64,000 nucleotides of DNA from Nocardia terrae (GCF_009760405.1 NZ_WRPP01000005.1:310001-374000); one strand, 5' to 3'; shown: positions 28,101 to 37,402, numbered from the stretch's first letter. The notes: generated from the sequence alone by a model not told the origin. Program-made: numbers and translations.

Positions 28101-28253
28101 ATGCTCGCCGTGCTCGGTCTCGCGTTGATCGACGCCGGCTGGCTCATCGCCACGCCGGCCCTCACCTCCCTCGGAATCATCGTGCTGACCGTCGCACTGA
28201 TTCGCTGGCTGCTGGGCGCGCCCGCCCGCTATCTCGCTCACCCCCGGTACTGA
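28101..28253 (+). CDS. Small hydrophobic protein, DUF6131-like
   Basis: A 50-residue protein made almost wholly of two hydrophobic helices ending in WLLGAPARYLAHPRY. The layout and the WLLG end recall the DUF6131 family of tiny actinobacterial membrane proteins. It has CAGAGGACAT before ATG 28101 and lies 24 bp after the preceding membrane-protein gene. Function unknown. Confidence 0.6.
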   Translation: MLAVLGLALIDAGWLIATPALTSLGIIVLTVALIRWLLGAPARYLAHPRY

Positions 28254-28295
28254 CCGGGACGACCGACTCGCGCCCGGTCGGCTAGCGTCGCAGTC

Positions 28296-29213
28296 ATGAC
28301 GGTGACGGTGCTGGTTCCGGACGACCATGGTTTCGAGGCGATCTCGCGGCTCGAGGGTGCGCGGCCACTGCGCTATACCCTCGGCGAGCCGCTGCCCGCC
28401 GGAGCCGACGAGGCCGAGGTGCTGGTGCCCACCTTCCTCGCCGGTCGCCCCGAGGCGGTCGAGCTGGCGCGCTCGCTGCCGAAACTGCGGCTGGTGCAAC
28501 TGCTCACCGCCGGGGCCGAGATCTGGGTGGGCAAGCTGCCCGAGGGGGTGATGATCTCCACCGGGCGCGGCGCGCACGGCGCCAGCACGGCGGAGTGGGC
28601 GATCACCGGATTGCTCAGCGTGTACCGGGAATTCACCGGTTTCGCGGTGGCCCAGCGCGAGCACCGCTGGACCCAGCACCGCACGGACACCTTGCACGGC
28701 AAGCGAATCCTGATCATCGGCGCGGGTGATCTGGCCACCGAGCTGCGGCGCATGCTGGAGCCCTTCGACACCACAGTCGAACTGGTCGGTACGCAAGCGC
28801 GCGACGGCGTGCACGGCGTGGACGAGATCCCCGACCTGCTCCCGCATTTCGACGCCGTCGTGCTCATGGTCCCGGTGACCGCGGCCACCATCGGCATGGT
28901 CGACGCCGCCTTCCTGGCCCGCATGGCCGACGACGCCATCCTGGTCAATGCCGCGCGCGGCCCGGTGGTGCGCACCGACGATCTGCTGGCCGAACTCCGA
29001 TCCGGCCGCCTGCGCGCCATTCTCGACGTCACCGACCCCGAGCCGCTGCCCGCCGGCCATCCCCTGTGGGACGCTCCGGGACTGCTGCTGACCCCGCACG
29101 TCGGCGGCAGCAGCAACGGCAATCTGCACCGCGGCTGGACCATCGCCGCCGCCGAGATCGCGCGCTACCTGTCGGGCGAGCCGCCCCGCAATCTCATCCA
29201 CGGCGAATACTGA
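28296..29213 (+). CDS. D-2-hydroxyacid dehydrogenase family protein
   Basis: A 305-residue NAD-dependent 2-hydroxyacid dehydrogenase. The Rossmann motif is IIGAGDLATELRRML near residue 141. The catalytic set is visible: Arg in NAARGPVV near 222, Glu in DVTDPEPLP near 250, and His in LLTPHVGGSS near 270. Such enzymes interconvert 2-oxo and D-2-hydroxy acids, for example glyoxylate, phosphoglycerate or erythronate derivatives; the substrate is unknown. Confidence 0.88.
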   Translation: MTVTVLVPDDHGFEAISRLEGARPLRYTLGEPLPAGADEAEVLVPTFLAGRPEAVELARSLPKLRLVQLLTAGAEIWVGKLPEGVMISTGRGAHGASTAEWAITGLLSVYREFTGFAVAQREHRWTQHRTDTLHGKRILIIGAGDLATELRRMLEPFDTTVELVGTQARDGVHGVDEIPDLLPHFDAVVLMVPVTAATIGMVDAAFLARMADDAILVNAARGPVVRTDDLLAELRSGRLRAILDVTDPEPLPAGHPLWDAPGLLLTPHVGGSSNGNLHRGWTIAAAEIARYLSGEPPRNLIHGEY

Positions 29214-29227
29214 ACCGGCGCAGCGGC

Positions 29228-29824
29228 TTACAGATCCTTACCGATCGGTCGGTTGATCCCCCGCCACTCGCGCTCCCACCGCGCATACCGTCTGGCATCG
29301 AACACGGTGCCGGTGAACCACACCGTCGCCGCTGCGGCACACCAGGTCTCGACCAGCACCGCGAGCCCCGTCCCGATCCCCTCCGCGGCGGCGGCCCCCG
29401 GCCGGGCCGGAGCCAGCGTGGGCTGCCCGTTCTTGACCCACAGCGTCACCGTGGACCCCGCGGGCTGCGGCCCGGTCACATCCACGGTGGCCGTCGCGGT
29501 CTTCCCGTCGATATTCCATTGCACCGGAGCCTGATACCGATCCTGATGCCCCGCGTAATGATCCGGATCCGGCAGCCGCACCGCATCCGCGGTCTCGGTC
29601 GCGCTGACCTTCACCTTCCCCGCGTCCTGCGCCTCGATCCGCGCCTGCGCACCGGTATAACTCACCGACCCGATAGCCCCCGCCACCGGCACCGCCGCGG
29701 CCACCACGACCACCGCCACCGCCCGCAACACCACCTCGGCCCGATCCGAGACACGCATGAGCGGACTGGGGTTCCATGGCCGCACGCGCCACAGGCGTGT
29801 CGGCAACGAAGGACGCATCGACAC
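29228..29824 (-). CDS. Rv1733c-family membrane protein
   Basis: A 198-residue protein with the N-terminal signature of the Rv1733c family (RVRPWNPSPLMRVSDRAEVVLRA), a span at about residues 31-52, an extracytoplasmic domain of beta type and a second span at about 152-172. It is typical of mycolate-containing actinobacteria; function unknown. It ends 14 bp from the stop of the hydroxyacid dehydrogenase gene and is the last chromosomal gene before the integrase. Confidence 0.8.
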   Translation of the reverse strand: MSMRPSLPTRLWRVRPWNPSPLMRVSDRAEVVLRAVAVVVVAAAVPVAGAIGSVSYTGAQARIEAQDAGKVKVSATETADAVRLPDPDHYAGHQDRYQAPVQWNIDGKTATATVDVTGPQPAGSTVTLWVKNGQPTLAPARPGAAAAEGIGTGLAVLVETWCAAAATVWFTGTVFDARRYARWEREWRGINRPIGKDL

Positions 29825-29932
29825 CTGGACCGCCTCTCTCCACGCGTCGTCTTACCGGTTACATCGGTAGCTGTACCCAGGTTGATACGCCTTGAACACG
29901 TGGAACGTCAAGGTCACAGCGTTGCGAGTACA

Positions 29933-31213
29933 TTACGCGGCCTCCAGACTCACACTTTGCTCACGTTTTGAAGGTCGCAGCGACTCCATCGCCACGACGT
30001 TGTCCACTGCTGGACGCGTGTATCCCTCGGGGTCGATGTAGTGCACCGTCGCGATCGTGGACGCCTCCTTGTGCCCCAGTTGGGCACTGGCCCGCAGCGG
30101 ATCGTTCGTCTTGCCTGCCACGTGTGTCGCGGCAGTGTCTCGGAGGTTGCCGTACTGCACCCATTCCAGGGCCGTGCCCCGAACCACCTTCTGCAGCAGT
30201 TGGTCCGCGGCTGCCGTCGACACGAGGCAACCCCGCTTACTCACCAGCACATGGGCCGTCTCCTCGACGTCCCCGGCCAGACGACGCCATTCCCGCAGTT
30301 CAACCGTCAGCCACATCGGCAGCGTCAGGTAGTAGAAGCGTCCGTTGTTCTTGCGCTTCTCTTGCCGGAAGGAACCGTGCACACCCTTGACGACTGTGCC
30401 GCAGACATGGATGACCGCGCACTCGTCACCCGCCCGCAGATCCACGTCCATCCAACGCAATGCGAGTGCCTCGCCGATTCGCAGGCCTGTACCCAGCAAG
30501 AGCAGGAGCAACATCACTCGGTACTTCGTCCACCGAGCGCGAGCGGTGAAAAGGTCATACAGCGCTTCACGTTCCGCCAACCGCAAGGCCCGCTGCTGTC
30601 CTCCGCGCGCGGACGGGTTCGAGACGGGAAGCATTGGGCTGTACTTGAAGGGACCATTGAGTACGAGCCGCTTGAAGATGCCCGAGAGGATCGAATAGTG
30701 CTGGTGCGCGATACCCGGCGCAACTACCGCGATATCGTCCAGATAGTCGGCGAGATAACCCGAATCGCCGACCTCTCCCAGTGTGAGTCCACCCATCTCG
30801 GTTTCCAGCCGTATGGCGTCATCCTTGGACCTCGGCCCCTCGGAGACGTAGATCATTCGCTTGTAGGTGTCCACTGTCTGGCGCTTGATCTCACCTTTGA
30901 CCACCCGTCGTTCACACACGTCGATGAACCAGTCGAAGACGTCGATCATCTTGTCCTCGGTTGTGAACCTCTTCTGAGCAACACCGTTGCGGCGCTTGCG
31001 AACCGATCCCTTGTTACGGTTGACCTCGAATCGTTGCTCCCAGTCCTCCAAGCACTCATCCTGGGTGTAGCCAGACCCGCTCGTGGTCGTGTACGCGCCA
31101 CTGAAGGTCCTGTGCCGAACACGGTCCAGCCGCCAAATACCGTTAGCATCCTTCACGGGCTGCAGTTGATGCTTCTGCGGACGCCCGCCCGGAACCAACC
31201 TTTCCCTCACCAA
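29933..31213 (-). CDS. int: Tyrosine site-specific integrase
   Basis: A 426-residue phage-type integrase: a basic N-terminal arm-binding region, a SAM-like core-binding domain (about residues 85-200) and a catalytic domain with Arg in GTGLRIGEALAL, a lysine in the EKRKNNGRFYY hairpin, Arg in GNLRDTAATH, His in LGHKEAS and nucleophile Tyr in VHYIDPEG. The box II position that is usually His reads Gly (GNLR). It lies at the left end of the mobile element with the excisionase upstream. No tRNA or direct repeat could be tied to it, so the attachment site is unknown. Confidence 0.93.
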   Translation of the reverse strand: MVRERLVPGGRPQKHQLQPVKDANGIWRLDRVRHRTFSGAYTTTSGSGYTQDECLEDWEQRFEVNRNKGSVRKRRNGVAQKRFTTEDKMIDVFDWFIDVCERRVVKGEIKRQTVDTYKRMIYVSEGPRSKDDAIRLETEMGGLTLGEVGDSGYLADYLDDIAVVAPGIAHQHYSILSGIFKRLVLNGPFKYSPMLPVSNPSARGGQQRALRLAEREALYDLFTARARWTKYRVMLLLLLLGTGLRIGEALALRWMDVDLRAGDECAVIHVCGTVVKGVHGSFRQEKRKNNGRFYYLTLPMWLTVELREWRRLAGDVEETAHVLVSKRGCLVSTAAADQLLQKVVRGTALEWVQYGNLRDTAATHVAGKTNDPLRASAQLGHKEASTIATVHYIDPEGYTRPAVDNVVAMESLRPSKREQSVSLEAA

Positions 31214-31231
31214 GCCAGACCCCTTCCCGCC

Positions 31232-31417
31232 TTACGGATCGAATTCCGTCCGCTCCCACGCGAGGTACTCCTCGCTGGGGTATCGGACGCGCCCACCAGC
31301 GAGACGAACGCACCTCGGTCCCTTGCCGATTGATTTCCAGTTCGCGAGCGTCTTCGCGGATAACTTCAACCGGTGCGCGACTTGCGCTCTGGTCAGGTAT
31401 TCATCGCTGGTAGGCAT
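31232..31417 (-). CDS. Excisionase-type helix-turn-helix protein
   Basis: A 61-residue MerR/Xis-like winged-helix protein: YLTRAQVAHRLKLSAKTLANWKSIGKGP, then a basic wing and RYPSEEYLAWE. Such proteins sit next to tyrosine integrases of actinobacterial elements and act as recombination directionality factors or repressors. It is 18 bp upstream of the integrase gene, in one unit with it. Confidence 0.88.
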   Translation of the reverse strand: MPTSDEYLTRAQVAHRLKLSAKTLANWKSIGKGPRCVRLAGGRVRYPSEEYLAWERTEFDP

Positions 31418-31560
31418 AGGCGACTCTCCTAATAGTGTCGACGCCAGACAAGAGGCCGGGTGATTGCCTGTCGATTGCTATGGTTTCTCGTTTCGATACT
31501 CCTGAGCGGTAATTCCAGGATCGAACGGGCCAGTGAGCCGCTGCAATCAGCTCCTCCACA

Positions 31561-31575
31561 ACCCATATGGGATGT
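31561..31575 (-). promoter_or_regulatory. 15-bp site with CCCATATGGG, shared with 42751-42765
   Basis: Read on the minus strand, this is ACATCCCATATGGGT, identical to the plus-strand sequence at 42751-42765. The centre CCCATATGGG is a perfect 10-bp palindrome. Both copies lie in divergent intergenic regions of the mobile element, here between the excisionase and DUF4192 genes, so an element-encoded regulator binding both is plausible. Confidence 0.5.
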
Positions 31576-31602
31576 CAGAAAACGACCTTCCGAGCGCCGA
31601 GG

Positions 31603-31806
31603 CGATCGATGCGCCTGTGCCTTCGGGGCGGTGGGCGGGCGCACGCTACACCGGCGGCGCGGGCGGTCAAGCCGCATCGAGTCGGGAGAAGCCGTGCCAA
31701 CCGGTGCACGGTGTGCTGCGGTGGTGTCTGCTGCGGCTTGACCGCCCTTGTCCGCCGCCGGTGTCAACGCGTTGCGCCCACCGCCCCGAAGGGCGCGGCG
31801 CGATCG
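31603..31806. repeat. Nested palindrome of about 200 bp, unexplained
   Basis: Four arm pairs share almost one centre near 31706: CGATCG (31603-31608 with 31801-31806); 18 bp from CCTTCGGGGCGG (31620-31637 with 31775-31792, perfect); ACACCGGCGGCG (31648-31659 with 31753-31764, perfect); GGCGGTCAAGCCGCA (31662-31676 with 31732-31746, perfect). A smaller CCGTGC/GCACGG hairpin closes the middle. It could fold as a very long hairpin in DNA or RNA. It lies within the 448-bp gene-free region before the DUF4192 gene; a similar-sized structure precedes ssb. Confidence 0.75.
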
Positions 31807-31865
31807 AAGTGATTCGGTGACGCGTTGCGTCTGTGGGGCTTACTTCGCAACGAAGGAGCCTTGCC

Positions 31866-32978
31866 ATGTCGTCGCAGGTTCACATCGAGGGTCCTGGCGA
31901 TCTCATTGCCGATATCCCCGCCATGCTCGGATTCGTCCCGGAACGCTCGCTGGTCGTAGTCACGGTCAAACAGCCACCGGGTAACGGTGCGCACGAGGTT
32001 CATTCGGCGCTGCGGGTCGACCTCCCACACCGTGCGCGCGGGGCCGATATCCCGCTGGTATCCGAGATCGCGCATGTCTGTTCCGGTCGCGACATCGTGG
32101 CCGCGCTGGCTGTTGTGGTTGATGATCGGGTCGCGCCTGCGCTTTGCCCTGGTGCCCGTGCTCATCGCCCGCATCGGGATCTGGTTGATGCGCTGGGTCG
32201 GAAATTGGCCGAAATCGGTGTTGTTCTCACCAACGCGTGGGGTGTCACCACGATCGAATACGGTGCGCCCTGGTGGAATTTGGATCACCCGTACGTCCAT
32301 GGCAGTCTGCCTGATCCGAACGCTTCGATGCTGGCCGTGCGGCGGGTGTTCGAGGACGCTTGCCCGCTCTTCCGCTCTCGTGCAGAGCTTGTGGATCTGG
32401 TTGCTGCCGACGAGACCCTGCGGGAGTTGGTGGCCCCAGTTTTGGCGGAGGCGGCCGCGGATGCGCAGAAACGGTTTGTGCGGGCAGTGCGGATCAACAA
32501 TCCGGATGCGTACAGCCGGATGGCATTGTGGCGGGCGATCGAGGTGATCAAGAGGTCTGCTGACGGGCGAACGCCCGCGCACACGGCGTTGGCCGAAGTT
32601 GCGGTCGCCTTACGCGACCTCACCGTGCGGGACACGATGTTCGGCGTCACCGCCGGTGCGTATGCAGTTGCGGCGGAACAGATGTGGCTGACCCTGACCA
32701 GGGCGCTCGTGGGGCCGGATCGTGCGGATGCGGCAATGTTGTTGGCGTTCAGCGCCTACCGGCGCGGCGATGGCATCCTGGCGGGGATCGCGCTGGAGTC
32801 CGCGCTGGCCGCGAATCCCGAGCATCGGATGGCTCATCTGCTCGACGTGGGTCTGCGGGCCGCGATGGCTCCGGATCGGCTCGAGAAGCTCGTTCGTCAC
32901 GGTGTCGATTCCGCCGCCGCGTTGCGGGTCGATATCGGTGTCGTGCAGCCGAATACGCCGATGGAGGTCGCGAAGTGA
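31866..32978 (+). CDS. DUF4192 domain protein
   Basis: A 370-residue DUF4192 protein: the family opening GPGDLIADIPAMLGFVPERSLVVV, then RVDLP, and a C-terminal helical part with TLTRALVGPDRADAAMLLAFSAYRRGDG. The family is common in actinobacterial chromosomes and elements; its function is unknown. ATG 31866 follows AAGGAG. Its stop overlaps the GTG of the next gene (GTGA), so the first three genes of the element form a translationally coupled unit. Confidence 0.85.
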   Translation: MSSQVHIEGPGDLIADIPAMLGFVPERSLVVVTVKQPPGNGAHEVHSALRVDLPHRARGADIPLVSEIAHVCSGRDIVAALAVVVDDRVAPALCPGARAHRPHRDLVDALGRKLAEIGVVLTNAWGVTTIEYGAPWWNLDHPYVHGSLPDPNASMLAVRRVFEDACPLFRSRAELVDLVAADETLRELVAPVLAEAAADAQKRFVRAVRINNPDAYSRMALWRAIEVIKRSADGRTPAHTALAEVAVALRDLTVRDTMFGVTAGAYAVAAEQMWLTLTRALVGPDRADAAMLLAFSAYRRGDGILAGIALESALAANPEHRMAHLLDVGLRAAMAPDRLEKLVRHGVDSAAALRVDIGVVQPNTPMEVAK

Positions 32979-33943
32979 GCACAGCGGATTCCGATCGTCT
33001 TGCCTGGGCACTGCTGGCGCGTGCTGCGCGTGGTCCGTCGAGGCCGTTGTTCGAGCTGGTCGGCAGTGTCGGCGTGGTCGAGGCGGCTGCTGTCCTGCTG
33101 AGGGGTGGACTACCCGATCCTGTGTTGCGTTCGAGGGTCGAGTTTAGCGGTGGGTTCGAGGCTGCCGCACACGATCTCGAACGGATCGAGCGTTTGGGGG
33201 GCAGGTTGGTGACCCCGGACGATGGCGAGTGGCCGAGTGAGTTGCTGTCGTGTCTCCCGTCGGGTTCGCAGAATCCCGGCGATGTGGCGCCGTTGGCGTT
33301 GTGGGTGCGTGGTGCGCGTTCGTTGCGGGAGGTCACCGCGCGGGCGATCGCGGTGACCGGCTCGCGTGCCAGTTCCGGATACGGCGATCGGATCGCGACC
33401 GAGTTCGCCGAGGATCTGTCCGGCCGGCGGTGGACGGTGGTGTCGGGTGCCGGGTTCGGTATCGATGCGAGGGCGCATGGTGGCGCACTGGCCGCGGGCA
33501 GGGCCACGGTGGCGATTCTGCCGTGTGGCCTCGATGTTGCCTATCCGAGCGCGCATCGGCAGTTGCTGGACGAGATCGCGGCATCCGGTGTGGTCGTCAG
33601 CGAGTATCCGCCGGGCGCAAGGCCCCATCGGTATGCGCTTCTGGACCGGAACAGGCTGATCGCCGCTTTGTCGGCGGCAGCGGTGACGGTCGAGGCGAGT
33701 GTTCGGTCCGGTTCGGCGTCGACCCTGCGATGGGCCCAGCGCTTGGGTCGGCCCGGATTCGCGGTCCCGGGTCCGGTCACCTCGGTTACGTCCGCGGGAT
33801 GCCATCGGTTCATCGCCGACGGTCTGGCCCAATTGGTCACCTGCGCCGACGATGTCATCGACGGTCTGAGTCAGCCACGAACTGAGAGCGCTTCGCTGCT
33901 CGTTCCCGAGTCGGGACCGGCACCCGGCACTGTTGTGCCATGA
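32975..33943 (+). CDS. DprA-like DNA-processing protein
   Basis: A 322-residue protein with the DprA/Smf Rossmann domain: AVTGSRASSGYGDRIA near residue 130, VVSGAGFGIDARAHGGAL, AILPCGLDVAYPSAH and RNRLIAALSAAAVTVEAS. DprA proteins bind single-stranded DNA and load RecA during DNA uptake; those on mobile elements may protect or process incoming strands. GTG 32975 overlaps the previous stop by four bases. The next gene starts with an ATGA overlap. Confidence 0.9.
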   Translation: MSTADSDRLAWALLARAARGPSRPLFELVGSVGVVEAAAVLLRGGLPDPVLRSRVEFSGGFEAAAHDLERIERLGGRLVTPDDGEWPSELLSCLPSGSQNPGDVAPLALWVRGARSLREVTARAIAVTGSRASSGYGDRIATEFAEDLSGRRWTVVSGAGFGIDARAHGGALAAGRATVAILPCGLDVAYPSAHRQLLDEIAASGVVVSEYPPGARPHRYALLDRNRLIAALSAAAVTVEASVRSGSASTLRWAQRLGRPGFAVPGPVTSVTSAGCHRFIADGLAQLVTCADDVIDGLSQPRTESASLLVPESGPAPGTVVP

Positions 33944-34320
33944 CCGGCTCGTCCAGTTCGGGCACCCTCGAAATGGACACGGTCCGTGCCGATCCCGAGG
34001 CTGCCCGTCAGTGGTTGTCGCATTTTCTGGTGATGGTGCTGGAGGTGTTCGATCATCGCCGACCGGCGACTCAGCTGCGCGCCATGGTGTCGGCAAGATT
34101 GCTGTCGGCGCTGGTCACACGGTCGCTGCGTGCGCATGGTTGTCATCGGCTGCACTCGGTGCACACATGCTGGTGCGCCGAGGATGTCGTCGAGTTCTGC
34201 GCGACGGTCTGGGTCACGCCCCAGAGCGGACCTGCGCGGGCGATGGCCCTCGCGGGCCGGATGGAGCACCAGCGCAAAGGCTGGATCACCACCGAGCTGC
34301 GCCCTCCCGGCAACTGGTGA
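33940..34320 (+). CDS. Rv3235-family protein
   Basis: A 126-residue protein resembling the Rv3235 family: a helical start (WLSHFLVMVLEVFDHRRPATQLRAM), then a Cys/His-bearing stretch LHSVHTCWCAEDVVEFCATVWV and a final RKGWITTELR strand. No biochemical role is known for the family. It overlaps the DprA-like gene (ATGA), which suggests that its product is made in step with DprA and DUF4192. Confidence 0.7.
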   Translation: MTGSSSSGTLEMDTVRADPEAARQWLSHFLVMVLEVFDHRRPATQLRAMVSARLLSALVTRSLRAHGCHRLHSVHTCWCAEDVVEFCATVWVTPQSGPARAMALAGRMEHQRKGWITTELRPPGNW

Positions 34321-34600
34321 TCATCACCTGACAGGTACCTCAGCCCGCCGCGCCGTCGGTATGAACGCGCCGCACAGCGCGGGCTCCGATCGTCGGCTGG
34401 CATCGGCATGCCCTCGGGGCCGATGCCAGCCGATCTCCACCGATCACACCAGAAGAAGCGACCAGGTTTGCCGCCTTCTCATCCACTTTCTTTGTCCTAC
34501 AAGGAGTTCACGCAGGGAGGAGTCCATCAAGGATGCCGATCCAGCATGTCCGCAGACGCGTCGGCGACGGATCGGCAGCGAGACCGAATTCCCAGTTCGA

Positions 34601-35038
34601 GTGCGGTACGTCGGCAACGAGGCTCGAATCACGGTCACTGCACGTCTTACCGCATGTGATGCAGCGATGCTGGCTTCGCTTCTGCCGCAGGGCTTTTCTG
34701 TGAATCGCCGCCATCGTAGCTGGTGGGTTGAACATCCACTGGTGCCGCTGCGGCGGCTATCCGTTGGTGAAACGACCTATCTCACGCTGCCGCCGCGCTG
34801 CGAGCTTGGTGAGCACTTCGGTCAAGGCATCATCGCCGACGCCCGGATCATCGTGCACGGGTCCATGTTTCCGTATTCGACGACGGCACACGCGTGCCGA
34901 ACGCACACGCCGACCCCGGCCTCCATCGTCGCCCATAATGCCGCGCACCACGAAACCGTCGAATCGATCCAGATCACGGACTTGATCTCCGAGCAAGTCA
35001 TCGCAACCTGGCCCGATCAACCGGCCGACACCAACTGA
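34601..35038 (+). CDS. Hypothetical protein of the mobile element
   Basis: About 145 residues with a beta-strand-rich first half (VRYVGNEARITVTARL, then LPPRCELGEHFGQGIIADARI). No family recognised. The start is uncertain: GTG 34601 is the first start codon inside the part with coding character, while the open frame runs from 34130 across the previous gene. The 280 bp upstream show no other supportable gene. Confidence 0.45.
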   Translation: MRYVGNEARITVTARLTACDAAMLASLLPQGFSVNRRHRSWWVEHPLVPLRRLSVGETTYLTLPPRCELGEHFGQGIIADARIIVHGSMFPYSTTAHACRTHTPTPASIVAHNAAHHETVESIQITDLISEQVIATWPDQPADTN

Positions 35039-35148
35039 TCGACGCCGTGCTTCGTGCACGCCCAAGTCGCCCGACACCGCCCGTTCCGGCGGTCCCTGAA
35101 GTCCCCGTCTGCATCCATATCCCCTGTCTTGGAAAGGATTCCAGTCCG

Positions 35149-35730
35149 ATGTCACTTCCCGATTTCACGCAGCGCGCCAGCGACGGACCGCTCGATCTTC
35201 GCAGCGAGTACACCTTGCATCCGACCGACGAGGTCCGGGCCGAGGGGACTGTGCTCGTCGAGCTGTCCGAGCAGATCATGCAGACCGACGATCACCACGA
35301 ATCGCGGCCGATGGTCGTTTTCCAATTCTGCGGGCTCACGGTGGGCGGCCGATGGATGGCCGCTCCAGCCGCCGCTGTCGCCTTCCGCCCCGCCTGGTCC
35401 GGACACGAACCAGGTACCCCCACCCTCGTGCTGGGTGAATCCGGCCGCCTGGTGACCGACCTCGGGCGCCTGCTCGGCAATCAGCCCCAACACATCCAGG
35501 ACGCCATGGACCGGGTGCTGCAAGCGATCGCGATGCATTTCCTCACCGATATGCGGGTCGCGCACTTCCGGCACGACGCGGCCAATCGCCGTCTGCAGCG
35601 CGCCGTCCACACCCATGACCTCGCCGCCATGCGCATGCACGCCGCAACCCTGCGACTGGCCCGCGCACGCACCGAGGTCAACACCGCGGCGGCGCTCGTG
35701 CAGGCCGTCCGCGACCACATCGAGTTGTGA
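35149..35730 (+). CDS. Hypothetical protein of the mobile element (193 residues)
   Basis: A soluble protein: an N-terminal mixed region and a helical C-terminal half (DAMDRVLQAIAMHFLTDMRV to the end). No family recognised. ATG 35149 follows GGAAAGGATTCC. It lies in the same rightward series as the DUF932 and ParB-like genes. Confidence 0.65.
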   Translation: MSLPDFTQRASDGPLDLRSEYTLHPTDEVRAEGTVLVELSEQIMQTDDHHESRPMVVFQFCGLTVGGRWMAAPAAAVAFRPAWSGHEPGTPTLVLGESGRLVTDLGRLLGNQPQHIQDAMDRVLQAIAMHFLTDMRVAHFRHDAANRRLQRAVHTHDLAAMRMHAATLRLARARTEVNTAAALVQAVRDHIEL

Positions 35731-35804
35731 GCCGACCGCTCCTGATGCATTTGCGGTCCACACCCAAGTCCGGCTTGAAATCCCTTCCGAGAAAGGACAG
35801 TTCG

Positions 35805-37037
35805 GTGTCGATCTTCTCCAATGTTCGTCATCTGTCGTTGCAGGAGTTGGTGCCGCTGCTCGAGCAGCAGCAGGCCGCCAAAGTCGATGTTGTCGCGTCG
35901 GCGGATTCGCTGCGTTCGAACACCGGGATGATGGAGCTGTTCGGTGTCTCCCCCGTGGTCGACGAGCGCGGTGTCACCTCGGTCGATGGTCTCTATCAGC
36001 CGACGACCGCGGCCGATGGGCAGATCGCCGACAAGCTCGGTATTCCGATCCGCTATCTGCGCCGGTTGCGGGACCGTGATCGCCTGGATCTGTACGACAG
36101 CAACGTCAACGGCTGGCTGCACGGCCCGGTCAGCAATGACCTGCCGGAACCGGATGACCGGTCATTTCTGTTGCGGCTGTTCACTTCTGCGGGGCCGTGT
36201 GAGCCCGGGGTGCTGCGGGCGATGGTGTCGGATCGGTACGGGATCATCGACAACCTCGATGTCCTTGCCGCGGTCCTCGACGGCATTCGTGGCGCCGGGG
36301 CCGACGTCGAGGTCCGCGACTGCGATCTGACCGAGTCGTCGATGCACTGCAAGGTCTATTCGCCGCAGGTCTCCGCACTCGCACCACGGTTCCTCGAGAA
36401 CTATCGCAGTCCCTTCGCCAATCCGGAATTGGAAGCCGCGCGCCGAGCGGTCGGAGGCGAGGTGGATCGGTGGCGGCGTGCAGCAGCCTCCGAGGGCAAG
36501 GGCTACGAGCCCGGCAGCGAGCCGGTCATGTTCGCAGGGTTCCGGTTCAGCAACGACGAAACCGGTCATCGCGCGGTGCGATTGACGCCCGAGTTGTGGG
36601 TGAAGATCTGCGGCAACGGGCTGACGTTGCCGTTGTTCGCCCACACCCACCGGCATATCGGCGAGCGCCTCGACACCGGGACCGTGTCCTGGTCGCAGGA
36701 CACCTACCGCAAGAAGCTGGCCGTCATCACTGCCGAGACTCGCGACAAGGTTGCCGAATGGTTGTCGCCGGAGTTCTTCGCCGCCCGCGTCGACGAACTC
36801 GAACACGCCGCCGGCGCGCCGGTCACTCAGCCCGAACGGACCATGGAGGTACTGGCCAAACGCCTCGGGTTCAGCGACACCGAACGCGGCGGCATCCTGT
36901 CGCACTTCATCGCCGGTGGACAGCTCACCGCCGCCGGGATCGCCAACGCGGTCACCAGCTACTCCCAAACCGTGCCCGACCCCGACCGCGCCAGCGCCCT
37001 CGACGATCTGGCCGTACATGCGATGACCCTGGTCTGA
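35805..37037 (+). CDS. DUF932 domain protein
   Basis: A 410-residue DUF932 protein: DKLGIPIRYLRRL near residue 85, then VLRAMVSDRYGIIDN, FRFSNDETGHRAVRLTPELW and a basic TYRKKLAVITAETRDKV. DUF932 proteins are found mainly on plasmids, phages and integrative elements; their function is not established. GTG 35805 is chosen because GAGAAAGGACAG precedes it. The upstream 26 in-frame codons lack coding character. Confidence 0.85.
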   Translation: MSIFSNVRHLSLQELVPLLEQQQAAKVDVVASADSLRSNTGMMELFGVSPVVDERGVTSVDGLYQPTTAADGQIADKLGIPIRYLRRLRDRDRLDLYDSNVNGWLHGPVSNDLPEPDDRSFLLRLFTSAGPCEPGVLRAMVSDRYGIIDNLDVLAAVLDGIRGAGADVEVRDCDLTESSMHCKVYSPQVSALAPRFLENYRSPFANPELEAARRAVGGEVDRWRRAAASEGKGYEPGSEPVMFAGFRFSNDETGHRAVRLTPELWVKICGNGLTLPLFAHTHRHIGERLDTGTVSWSQDTYRKKLAVITAETRDKVAEWLSPEFFAARVDELEHAAGAPVTQPERTMEVLAKRLGFSDTERGGILSHFIAGGQLTAAGIANAVTSYSQTVPDPDRASALDDLAVHAMTLV

Positions 37038-37177
37038 TCGAGACGCTCTCTGCCACATCATGATTCACCAGAAGGTCGACCGAATCCCAACAACTGAACA
37101 TTTTGTCCCCAACGGGCCAGTCGCCACCAATCACCGGGTGCCTGGCCCATTTTCATCTCTCCAGGAGGTTGAGTTCG

Positions 37178-37402
37178 ATGATCGACACGCTCTCTCGCGA
37201 GGAATACGCGCACGCCCAGCACTTCGGGACTGCGGGTTCGGTCTCGCATCTGGATGAACAGACCATCGCCGCATGGCGAGCCGATATCGGCGGCTGGAAC
37301 GGCAAGCACTGGATCTTCCGCGTCAGCGACACCGGAATCTGGGCGTTGTATCCGCTCAACGTCACCACCCGCACCCAACCACAGGCCGCCGAACACTCAT
37401 AA
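37178..37402 (+). CDS. Small hypothetical protein (74 residues)
   Basis: ATG 37178 follows a strong AGGAGG. The product has REEYAHAQHFGTAGSVSHLDE, then a WNGKHWIFRVSDTGIWALYP strand pair. No family recognised. Part of the element's rightward gene series. Confidence 0.6.
   Translation: MIDTLSREEYAHAQHFGTAGSVSHLDEQTIAAWRADIGGWNGKHWIFRVSDTGIWALYPLNVTTRTQPQAAEHS

Noticed and set aside
27144..29201. 685-codon open frame on the minus strand across several genes
   Set aside because: It runs antisense through three rightward genes and into the ligase gene in another frame; no domain is visible.
29830..29932. Possible attachment site beside the integrase
   Set aside because: No tRNA gene is found and I could find no direct repeat longer than about 7 bp shared with candidate right borders between 47.5 and 49.2 kb.
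34533..34706. 57-codon ORF from ATG 34533 after GGAGGAG
   Set aside because: It has a reasonable ribosome site, but it overlaps the better-looking frame of the 34601-35038 gene and shows no protein features.
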